NCBI RefSeq assembly: GCF_932526225.1
Contig: NC_064040.1
Location: forward strand, 5,739,181-5,803,180
DNA: 64,000 nt
Direction of reading: 5' to 3'
Origin: Nematostella vectensis
Taxonomy: Eukaryota; Cnidaria; Anthozoa; Actiniaria; Edwardsiidae
Below, one piece after another: positions 46,384 through 56,355 of this stretch. A program made the position numbers and the translations under genes. The notes under the pieces were generated by a model. The model did no database searches. It was given only the letters and a program-made list of their open reading frames with translations, and was not told where the DNA came from. Every line of letters starts with the position of its first letter. Within the stretch, counting starts at the first letter, position 1.

Positions 46384-47307
46384 CTATTTTTTGTTGAGAC
46401 TTGTTTGGCACATTTTAGCTGCTAGTGTCTTGGTCCGGTCACAGTAATCGGCGCGCTCGTCCATATTGACCTCCAATTGTCCTTCTTTAGAAGCTTGTGG
46501 TTTTTGAATGGGTAGAAAACCCATGGAGTTTGCTTCGATTCCTTCATCACAACTACCCCTCCTGTATCGAGGGCTGACGTACGAATCCCTTACTATGTTT
46601 TCTCTCTTATTTTTGAGTAGTTTTTTGAACGCCATGTAGCCTGTGGTGACCGATGCCATCGTGTCCGATACGATTGGCCCTTTTGGTGTCTGTACGCAGC
46701 GGCTTGCCGATGAAATACTACGACTCTTTTCTCCCTCTTTTGTCTTCACCTCCGTCTCGTTAGAAAACTTCTGTTTCATAATTGTCGTACTATTTTGCGG
46801 CTGCAGTATTGTTGAGGAATCCCTAGTTTCATAAGCTTGAGGACTTTGAAAAAGAGTCGTGCCTGACTTTGAGCCAATCAAAGAGATTGTCGTATCCTCG
46901 AAGCTGTCTGTCTGATTTTTCATGACTTTTGGACCATCATGCATTGACAGGTTTGAAGAAAGTTTCCGTAGAGGCAAAGAAACTGGCGAGGAGCTTTCCC
47001 TGCCTTTATCTTGAGCACCGATTGCCTCTTTGTTCTCGTGAGGTAGCCGTTGTTTATTAAAAGTCAGAAGCTTGTTGTTCGTTCGTTGAGCTTCGCTTGT
47101 ATTTCCTGGGATGTAACTCGGTACAAACACTCGCCTTATTTCCCTTAGTTCGTTACAAACCCGGATTCGCTCAAAGTTATTTAGCTGTACAATCCTTCGT
47201 TTGTCTTTGTCTATTCGGTAATTAATCTCATCCAGACGAACCTGTGTTGATTTCTGCACTCTCATGGCGTCCTTGCACATGAACTGTTTGCGTTTGACGA
47301 CGTGCAT
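46384..47307 (-). CDS. Uncharacterised Ser/Lys-rich protein (307 aa)
   Basis: A long intronless frame. The N-terminal 60 residues are highly charged and helix-prone (R-L-D-E-I-N-Y-R-I-D-K-D-K-R-R-I), probably a short coiled coil. The remainder is Ser/Thr/Gln-rich and looks disordered. There is no signal peptide or membrane segment. Length far exceeds chance in this AT-rich DNA, so it is probably real, but I recognise no family. A further minus-strand frame upstream (47617-47366) may belong to the 5' region. Confidence 0.55.
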   Translation of the reverse strand: MHVVKRKQFMCKDAMRVQKSTQVRLDEINYRIDKDKRRIVQLNNFERIRVCNELREIRRVFVPSYIPGNTSEAQRTNNKLLTFNKQRLPHENKEAIGAQDKGRESSSPVSLPLRKLSSNLSMHDGPKVMKNQTDSFEDTTISLIGSKSGTTLFQSPQAYETRDSSTILQPQNSTTIMKQKFSNETEVKTKEGEKSRSISSASRCVQTPKGPIVSDTMASVTTGYMAFKKLLKNKRENIVRDSYVSPRYRRGSCDEGIEANSMGFLPIQKPQASKEGQLEVNMDERADYCDRTKTLAAKMCQTSLNKK

Positions 47308-47617
47308 ACTCGCCCAACACGAGAAATCTTCACCTCTCTAAGATATTATTCTGCTAAAAAATCTACTAATGATGACGTCCCCAATCACGTTTTGTGTTTA
47401 GGCTGTTTATAGAGACCCTTTTCGCTACATAGTTTTCAAGCCCGTTTCCAACCCGTATCTCAGAAAAAGTTTCCAAAAAAAGAGCTTTTTCTTTTCCAGG
47501 GATTGCCTGCCGAAAAGTATGTTGGTTTGATAACTTTTTGATAAACACATTAGCGGCTACCTTGTTTGTACATCTAATAAGCGTGAAGTGGCTATTCAAA
47601 CGAACAAATGATGGCAT

Positions 47618-49074
47618 ATAACTCTCTAATTCTTGTGTACAATTGGCCTAAAAGCTTTTTTGTCACACGTACATTAGCATCTTCTGAGCATGCGCAGAAG
47701 ACCTTATAACTACTTTTCAACAAAGCATTTGTCTTTTGTTGAAATCAGTTATCCATTACACATTTATGAACGCGTTTAAAAAAAGCACGATAAAATAAAA
47801 ACCAGACACTCCATCTCAGAAACCTGAAAGGATATTTCTTTCGTGAATGAAAAAGACCGAAAAACTCCTGAATTTCCGTGAATACAAATTTGTGTAATCT
47901 TATAATTTTGTGTAAAAGCAGTCATACGCATAAATACTTTTTAACTTTTCAGATAATAGCGATCTTGAAGGCACTCGCCTCGGGCTCACATGACTTTCAA
48001 TGTTTTATTTTGTTTGTTGGTGTGTAACCTTTATTAGAATTTATGAGTAGGGTGCTGTCATCTTAAGTCCAATGTTGTTATTAGAAAGGATAATGTCTAA
48101 GGAATACCGCCAGAATCTTGAACTCCCTGTTAAGAATAGCAGTTTGTTTGAGTGGCAAATTCGAGCCAAAATAAATATAGGAATAGCTGCACTTGGCACA
48201 CCAGAAAACGACGGCATGCGGCATGCGGCATATTCGAGTAAATGTGGCATATTCGATAGTGTGACGGTGTAAATTGTTGCTTACTGTCCTTGTGTGGCGC
48301 TTATTGGCGGATTAGATACGTGCATCCGGTAGTATGTACACATTTCTTTACGCCTGCATTGAGGGAAGCCAAGCCCTGATTTAAAGTGAGGCGGACATTG
48401 ACCAATCATTGCTAGAGACGTGATAAACAATGATTGAAGGCCTTGACTACTTACGCTCCATGATTGCCTCGCCTCATATGAGGGCCTGGTTTCACTTGCG
48501 GATTGCGCAGGGTACTGTGGTAAGGACCTGGTAACATGGATGTTGTTATCCTGTGAGTTTCCTTTAAGGCCTCTCTCGGATAATTGTTTTCAAATATCTG
48601 TTAAAATTGAAACCCGTTAAGTTGCCCTTCAAAGCGTGCGATCGATCCGATTTGTTGCGAATATAATCACCAATGCTTCTAGTTTGCAAATTTATAAATA
48701 AATATGAGATACTATTACTCGGCGACGCGCGATTCATGAGCAAATGAAATCGCAATTTAGGGGGTTTGGTACAAAATCTATAAAACTGCAGTTGCAAACC
48801 AACTCCATTTTGCGTATATGTGGTCAGTCAAACTTGATCCCTTTATGACAAGCGGACCGCCGAATCGATTCCTTGGAAATATCGAAGAGTAAGTAAGAAA
48901 TTGGCACACATTTTTTCGATATTTCCAGAATCGATTCGGTGGTCCGATCGCAGGCTACTAAACGGGTTTCAATTTGATCGAATTTTTTAAAACAATTACC
49001 CGCGAGAGGCCTCAAGGTGTCTCAACATTCGGCGGTACTGCTCATACTATTACAAGGTCTCTTACAAACAAAAT
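47618..49074. other. Spacer with one MITE
   Basis: A MITE occupies 48566-49014. The remainder has short unremarkable frames; the plus frame at 48072-48272 is too weak to call. Confidence 0.45.
48566..49014. mobile_element. MITE (about 450 bp)
   Basis: Left end AAGGCCTCTCTCGG then TAATTGTTTT; right end AAAACAATTA then CGCGAGAGGCCT. An inner pair CCGAATCGATTCC / GAATCGATTCGG also folds back. Confidence 0.75.
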
Positions 49075-51177
49075 TCAAGCACAAACACAAACACAAACAA
49101 AAGTCGAGCTGCACTGTCGATCCAACCAATCGTTGTCCCTGGCTCTTACTCGAACGCAATTTCCATTCCAATTTGGCTCAGATGTTGCCCAGTTTAAGAA
49201 GTCCACAGGGGTCCCATCGATCCAGGCTAAGCCTTTGGCATCAGTATAATTACGGAGGCCTATCCATGCGGTACCAATTTCATTCTCCATCATGCTGGAT
49301 ATAAGCCTGTTCTCGTTTAAGCTATGTATTGACGCTAGCTGCATCATATGGGATTCGCATGTCATCTTCGCATTCTCCCAAGTTGCCTTGTCAGCCGAAA
49401 TAGCGAAACAGGAGCCATTGAAAGGGTTTACGTCTGAAAGACAGAAACCGATTAATGGTGCCAATATGTTTATCAGCTGCATACAGGCGCGAACCCATGA
49501 TTGGCCGAGGAGGGGGGGGGGGGTGCGCAGTCATAGGTATCATTTGAAAAAAGCATAGTATTTGAAGATTCCTTAATAAGAAATGACCCACTTTTTGGCC
49601 GTCAAGGGGGGTGCGCGCGCACCCTGCGCATCCCCTGTGTACGCGCCTGTTTTATACTTCTCCATAAGTCTTTGTAATTATGATGCGCATCTAGAGGGGG
49701 CAGGAAAGGGATGTTAGGTATGACGTTTAGTATGTCAAGGAAACTTGGTAGGGGGAGGGTAGGGGAAGTATGACAGGAAATCCACACGAAGTGGGAGGGG
49801 GGGGGGGGTAGTATATCAGAGAAACTCACACTGAGGGAGGGGAGGGAATCCTGGATCTAGTTGCTGTAAACTTATAGAAAATTATTTTTAAAGTATAATT
49901 CTGAAACAACAAACGCGTGTTGTTATTTCACCTTTCATTGCAGATGTCCTTGCGCTGCAACAACAAGACTGCGACGCCTACGACATACATTAAGACAATA
50001 TAAGGAATATCATACGGCTTGTCTGTTGTTTTTCTAGACATGTCATTGTAAGGGATTGGTTAGCTCACAGAATCCTTAGCATTTCTTCTAAAGGGGTCGT
50101 GCCTGGTGGGTCTTTTTCGATCAATGATAAGGCGCGTTCGAGTATTTCCTACTAAAGGTGTGTATCCTTTTTGCTAGAGATGTGGCAAAAGTTCTGAAGA
50201 TGTCTAAGTTTTTCAACAGAAAATATTTTCTCTATAGCCTGCGTAGCGGCCAGGCCCCAGCCCCCCCTTCCTACCTCTTGAGCCGCTACGCAGGCTACCC
50301 GCTAAAAATCTAAAATCTTTGCCTCAATAATGGACTTCAAATAAAACGATAGACACCTAGGACGCCATAGACAGATTAAAGCAAAGCGCAGCAAAAGTGT
50401 TTACCGACTGTAGAGAGCAATGAAATTCTGCTGCCACTACGCATTTCTTCTTGATAAAATTTATGATTGTAAGGAAATCATAACCTTGATAATAAAGCTT
50501 GCCCAACAACCAAAACAACGACCCAAACGTCTTGTGTAAGTAATAGAAAAAATAAAATAGAAAGAATAAAAATTATAAAAGATATCGAATATAATTGCCG
50601 GAAGGTAAAGCCTGCTGACCAAACAAAAGCTACAAAACGCAATTTCTCCTGTTCCAAAAAGAACAAAAATGCACCAAAACAGTTTTTGTCCCATAAGAAA
50701 ATATATAGTAAACATAATTTTAAAAAGGCGTCATTTAAGAGAAGAAGTCAAACCGAAAAGGCTATGAAAAGATTGTACTCGTGATGACTTAAAAATCATA
50801 AACTCCTAAAGAGAGAGAAATTTTTTTTTTGTCGCTTTCCTCTTTCCAGCTTATTTACTCCGTTTTCAGGGGTTACTTACTGGGATATCTTTGAGTTGCT
50901 GCGCAACGAATCCATCGCGGAAATATAGACTGTTTCCTGGGGAGTTTATTCCGCAGTTAAAGAGGAGACAGATTCCGTTTTGTTCAGCGCTGTATTCGTA
51001 CTCGTAAGCGACGCAATTCGAGTTCGCCTCGCACTCGCTAATACAAGAAAACCATCCATTCGCGAATGTTGTAATCATAGGCGGCCCTCCAAAGCCCCTA
51101 TCCTTGTAGGTGTAACCCGAAAACAACATCGACGTATGTGCTAAAAGGAGAACGATAAAAAGTATCAACTTTTTCAT
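49075..51177 (-). CDS. Secreted PAN/apple plus C-type lectin protein (233 aa)
   Basis: Exons: 51177-50881, 49977-49932, 49433-49075, joining in phase. Residues 1-20 form a clear signal peptide (K-K-L-I-L-F-I-V-L-L-L-A). Residues about 22-98 have the cysteine spacing of a PAN/apple-like domain (C-I-S-E-C-E-A-N-S-N-C). The 46-bp middle exon is short and Cys-rich. Exon 3 is a C-type lectin domain with G-S-C-F, W-I-G-L and a W-N-G-N-C ... D-W-L-D-R-Q-C end, but lacks a full E-P-N/W-N-D calcium set. The last residues, V-C-V-C-V-C-A, come from a GTTTGT microsatellite. Such proteins are common secreted cnidarian adhesion or recognition molecules. The middle exon is chosen by phase and splice sites only. 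Confidence 0.7.
49485..49655. mobile_element. Small foldback repeat in the lectin gene intron
   Basis: ACAGGCGCG at the left and CGCGCCTGT at the right enclose G-runs and GTGCGCGCGCACC. It is probably a short MITE. Confidence 0.5.
50236..50296. mobile_element. Minimal hairpin element
   Basis: AGCCTGCGTAGCGGC and its inverted copy GCCGCTACGCAGGCT are separated by a C-rich loop. It lies in intron 1 of the lectin gene. Similar hairpins are common in anthozoan DNA. Confidence 0.7.
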
Positions 51178-52021
51178 AATGTCAGATATAACAGTATCGG
51201 CTGCTTTAGGTCGAATTCATCCGTGAATAGTGTTCTCCTGGCACGGTCTGAGTGCTTTTAACAGCGTTCAATTACTCGACGCGATGTTCTAATCTGTTCT
51301 AAGAAACAGCTCGCCCTTATTTAAACACACTCACAAAACACGAGAGAAAAAAACAAATAGTAGAAGACAGTTGGAAAGAAATCAAGTGATTAGTCAAGTT
51401 TGAGGGCATTGAAAATAGAAATTGTTAGCTTAGGACTAATAAATAAATCTACCTTCTTATGAAAATAGCTTCATTATTTCTCTTGAAAACTTTGCTAATG
51501 CCGGCGTTAGGCATAGCATCTGTCCCAATAGCGTTTTTTGACCATAATTTAAAATACTTCATTTGCACATGAAATACAAAAAGCAAATAGCAGTAGTGTG
51601 TTTCTTTGCCCGCATTTCAATCAATGGCTGTCTTTTTTCTAAATGGTCTAAAAGAGCCTCGGGCGAGCACTCGGGAGACCTGTGATATTCTAAAACGTTA
51701 GGGAGTTGGCTTCATTTCCAAGATGGCTGCCAGCAAGTTTGCGTGGAAATTCTCGACTTACAAAGCTCTAGAGCGATAAAAAAGCGAAAAAACGATTGAA
51801 GCGGGCTCCCAAATATGGTATGTAGTGCCTATAAGGAAACGACCGAGCGAGCTAGAAAAGCGACAGTTTTTAAAACAAGATTGACTGATATGGTTTAAAC
51901 GCGGGGATGCACGGGATTTTCAACTGTTCAATACATTTGTTGTCGGTTGCTTATGACCGCTTGAAACCCGTTGGCTTAAAAATACGTATAGAAACATCCG
52001 CTCAGAAAAGTGTGTGAGTGT

Positions 52022-52052
<31 letters not shown>

Positions 52053-53256
52053 GTCTGGGTCTGGGGCTCGCCCTCCCCTCTCGCCGCCCCTGTATTTGTT
52101 CGAATAATCAGTACCCAGAAGCACCTTTCGGTCAGAACAACTACCATTTCGCATTTTCCATTCGCCGTTTGCATTGACAAAGTTTTTTTTGAGGGGGGGG
52201 GGGGGGGGGGGGGGGGAAGGGGGTTACCGGGAGAAAAAGTACACGGGGACTCACACAAGTCTACCCCCTCTGCCCGCCTGCCTTTACTTCTGTTTATTGG
52301 CATCAAGTAACCATGAACGCGGAATCCCTCAACTGCTCAAACGTTAAAAATACCGCTTATTCTGAATAAATACACATCACAAAGCAATAGGACTTTACTG
52401 TGACCTTTATTCTAGGAAATAAGACAATTATAGGACAATTAAAGGAGGCGATCAATCGTGAAAATATTCAAGCTTGTTACTGGGATGAGACAATGGGGGG
52501 TTTGTACGCATGTGGTATATGGCTAATAAAAGCAATAAATTACACCACAGGGAGCCCAAATCGTCATTTTGACAAATACCTGGCGCGAACCCCTTCTAAT
52601 ATCATTTGGAAGCATAAACGCTCTTTGTGTGCCAAATTTCATGCTTGTATCACTCTTGTCACGATCAAATCGTTTAGCCACCTGACTACTGGGTTATTTG
52701 AATAAATTGAAAACGGTTGTGTGGCATATAGCCGCTGCGTATGGCATATAGCCACTACATATTTTAAAATACTCGACCGTGAAGACCGAATCAATATTGT
52801 AAACACGTGAGCGAGAACGCAAAAGAACAGACGTGCGACACGGATAATTGAGCTGATAGAAACAAACAGGAAGAAAGCTCTGCTACACAGATGTTGTAGA
52901 AGCAGTCCCCCCCCCAATTACCACTCCCTCGCTTTCCTCACCGCTCCCCCCCTTGCTGTTTCTGCATTCTACCTAACCGGCAAAACTAACATTCTAATCT
53001 TCGCGAAAAAAAAAAGGATTAGAAGAAAATTGGAATATCCATACCCAGCAGATCTCTTGTACAGCAATCTAATTTGCATTGCGGTTATTCTCTTCTTTCG
53101 CAGTGCATGCTATATACCACATGAATTTTGTGTGATTGTCTGTTCTTGCACTTTTAAAGAAGTCTCCATTGAAATGGACAGGACTTTAGTGCAGCTTGCT
53201 TACTAGCATCAAGTGGAAGTCCCGAATAGTTATTGTCGAATTCTTGCACAGCACTA
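51178..53256. other. Spacer with long G-runs
   Basis: Holds a GT repeat followed by 18 G (52016-52053) and a run of about 25 G (52192-52217). A plus frame at 52400-52705 is not convincing. GGCATATAGCC occurs twice near 52722-52753. No gene recognised. Confidence 0.45.
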
Positions 53257-54243
53257 TCAAGTGGTAGTACAAGTAAAGTCATTTATAATGTACTCCGTTG
53301 ATATTTTTTGCTGGTAAGAAAGTACAGATCCTTTCGGCACATTACCAAACTTGCATGGAACAAATGGAACATCGCCTAGTTGATTTTCAGGTGGAACAAT
53401 GATTGCAAATAGGGGCTGTTGGTCAAGACCATTGAAAGTTCCCTTTGTCAAAAACCCATACATAGTTGCGGGTGAGTAGAGTGTACTTTTTATGAACTTG
53501 CCATAAGCTGCACCCATTTGAGGTTTCTTAACCAATACATCTAGTATCTGCAAAGGTTCAATCTTCTTACCACGTGGGACACTCCATCTTTGCTTCATCA
53601 TTGTGCATGGGAGTTCATCTGGGATTGATTTGTGCACAAGCTGGGATATGTAATATAACAAACCTATGACATGGTGGCAAAATCCACCAATACCAGCAAC
53701 ACAGGAGCATCGTCCAGCAATTGAATTATCCCCAGTCAGTTTAATTGTAACTTCCAAGTTATGAGGTGGCTCACTTTTTCTTTTTGAGCGGTAGCACTTG
53801 CTTGTAATAATTGAACTATCCCCAATATAAGTAACTGGAAATGAGAGAAAAAAACAACTATAAATTTAGAGCAATGTCCTTGTGAAACCACAATTACAGT
53901 TGCATATACATACAAATTATGGACATAAGAAGAGTCTAAGTATAGGAAGGTGTATAGGAAAATTATGTATAGGAATGTATCCAATCTAATTGAAAATTGA
54001 AGGCAAAGAAATGTCTCTCTTTATGCATATTATAAGGGCTTCTATTATAATTCAATTCCAATTTCTTGTATTAAAATAAGAAGAATATTAATTTACCTTT
54101 AAGATCATGTAGAGAGTCCGGTTCGGCCATAAACTTCATCGCCTTGGATGTGTTGCTACAGCCGGACCTCTCTTTTGAGTATGTTATCACATCTTCAAAT
54201 GAAAGACTTGGGAGACGAGAAATGTCTTGTGTCTCTTGGTCAT
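53257..54243 (-). CDS. SWIM zinc-finger protein, partial
   Basis: Two in-phase exons: 54243-54097 and 53834-53257. The second contains R-C-S-C-V-A-G-I-G-G-F-C-H-H, a CxC-x7-CxH SWIM zinc finger, followed by a helical hydrophobic segment. It also has a W-S-V-P-R-G region, as in cnidarian proteins that pair a SWIM finger with a YqaJ-type nuclease. The first exon has the L-P-S-L-S-F-E-D-V pattern found upstream in that family. The frame stops at 53257 with no nuclease domain in the visible DNA, and the 5' end is not found. It is therefore a fragment, a truncated paralogue, or a gene with a missed downstream exon. Confidence 0.55.
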
Positions 54244-54515
54244 CTGTTATTTGTGTAAAAATGAATAAAATATTATCGAAAGAGCAGTATTTCAACTTAG
54301 ATTACCTTCGGAAAGAGTAAGAGAGATAAAGTGAGAGACGCTTCGAGTGCTTTATGTAACGTGAGTATACTATCTCTTTATGCACAAAACTTGTTCTCTT
54401 ATCGGGTTTTGAAGATCTTGAAACTTTGTATAAATCTTTTAAGATTATATGAAGAATACATTGCAGTTATTTCTGATGTTTACACGCAATAAAACTAGCT
54501 TTATAGGTGTTTTTT

Positions 54516-54919
54516 GACCCTGTCCCCACGTATCCGTTTTCGTTTGAAAACGCAACCTTTTTGTTTCGTTTCCAAAAAACAACCGCGTCCACACGAAGCG
54601 TTTTCATTTTGATACGACCCGTCCCCACGAAAACGCAAAAACGATACGAAAACGATAACAGGCTCTACAGCGCATGCGTACTCGCGCGCCAAGTGGACTG
54701 GACCTGAGTTATCACGCCATCGTTATCGAAAGGTTCCGTTTTCGTCCGTCCCCACCACGGCTCCGAAAGGGTGCCGTTTTCAAATTGTTCCACTCTGGAG
54801 ATCGTTTTCAAATTGTTCCGTTTTCGGTAATCGTTTTCGCGTTTCCGTGTGGACGATACCCGTATCCGTATCAAAAAGGTTGCGTTTTCAAACGAAAACG
54901 GATACGTGGGGACGGGGTC
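54516..54919. mobile_element. MITE with long inverted ends (about 404 bp)
   Basis: GACCCTGTCCCCACGTATCC at the left is mirrored by GGATACGTGGGGACGGGGTC at the right. The match continues through TTTTCGTTTGAAAACGCAAC and its complement. Confidence 0.9.
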
Positions 54920-55371
54920 TTTATCTACACATACCTTGACCACAGGTAGCCCAGGCAATGGTTGCTTTTTTCGTAGCTAGGAATTCGGCTGTTCTGAGAA
55001 GGGGACGAGTAAAGCGTTTTTTTTGTGTGTGAAATGTTGTCAATAAAATTGCCTTAGAACTTAAAACATGCCTTGTGGTTGTCAAATTCACGTGTAATAC
55101 ACGATTTGGGGGGGTTTCTTAACGGAATTTATGACTTCTCTCCCCCTACTAAGGAAAGAAACAAGGTTGGAGGCGCCATTTTCGGTAGCACTCAAATACC
55201 GTCGAAATTTGAGAGGAAAAAACAACAAACAAAATATTTTTATCTCACAGACCTATTCCAGGGTACACTTACATTCGATATGTGGCAAAACATCCGAGCT
55301 AAACTATTTTCCCTGGCCGCTAGCCGTATTTTAAACAAGAAAGTAGCCCCAAGCATCCTTGAACGACGCCG

Positions 55372-55680
55372 TTGTACGATTAGTTACGCTTGACCGCGCT
55401 GGGAAGGAGCACAGGTAGCCAAGGCAATGGTTGCTTGTTCGTAGCTCGGAACTCGGCTGATCTGAGAAGGGACGAGTAAAGCGTTTTTTGTAGAATTTTG
55501 TCAATAAAATTAAGGCATGTTCTAAGTTTTAAGGCAATTTTATTGACAACATTCTACAAAAATAACGCTTTACTCGTCCCCTCTCAGATCAGCCGAGTCC
55601 CGAGCTACGAACAAACAACCATTACTGCCTGGGCTACCTGTGCTCCTTCCCAGCGCGGTCAAGCGTAACTAATCGTACAA
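55372..55680. mobile_element. Near-perfect 309-bp palindrome (foldback element)
   Basis: The left arm from TTGTACGATTAGTTACGC is matched to the right arm ending GCGTAACTAATCGTACAA. The arms are about 145 bp with very little loop, centred near 55526. The arm sequence also occurs once, diverged, at 54940-55075. Confidence 0.9.
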
Positions 55681-56355
55681 TTAGTTAATCGTAACTAATC
55701 TTGACTGGCCGCCATTTTGTCCGTGGCGGTAAGCGTCTTAAAGTCTTAAAGTTTATAACCTTTTATAGCTTTCGCTAACGCAAAGGCGTCGGCCGTAAAA
55801 AAAGGTCCAAAACGGCTGTTAAAACCCGCACTTTAGCCTAAATGAACTCCAAAACTATAGTTTACAAAGGTTATAACCAAGAACGGCAGATAACAGAGGG
55901 AATTAATCTTTTATAAAGCTCTAAGAACTGTTTGAAACCACACGTGCGTGTCTCCTCTTGACCTTTTGATTACTGGAATGCTTGCAGTCCAGCATGGCGT
56001 TGCTATGGGGTTTCTAAGCACGTGACCTCTAGCTGAAAAAGGTCTATTTAGCGAACCTGTTCGATTTGTTGCTGCTTGGCCCCACGGTCAGTTGAAAGCT
56101 TAAAAAATCATCACGATTTAACCTCTGACCGACTTGAGACTTGAACTACCAAGACGCTATAGGAACTGTAAATGTTGCATGCTGTTTTGACTGGGAATCA
56201 AAGAGAAGAAATTAGAGGCGCTGAAACGTGTTAGTCAAACAAAAGTGAAAGTTCTTTACGACAGACTTTTCTCTCCCTCTTGTGGAAATCTAACTGTTCT
56301 AATCATTTAAGTACAAGTTGTCCTTCAAATGCACCCTTAAATCGAGTCGAGAATT

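Larger units (their letters stand above)
54244..56355. other. Repeat-dominated spacer
   Basis: Mostly two palindromic elements (54516-54919 and 55372-55680) plus a direct copy of one palindrome arm at 54940-55075. From 55690 to 56355 is the probable promoter and 5'UTR of the transporter gene. Open frames inside the palindromes are artefacts. Confidence 0.6.

Noticed and set aside
52014-52310. 98- and 128-codon ORFs on both strands
   Set aside because: Products of G/C homopolymers and a GT repeat.
54501-54958. Several ORFs on both strands
   Set aside because: All lie inside an inverted-repeat MITE and mirror each other.
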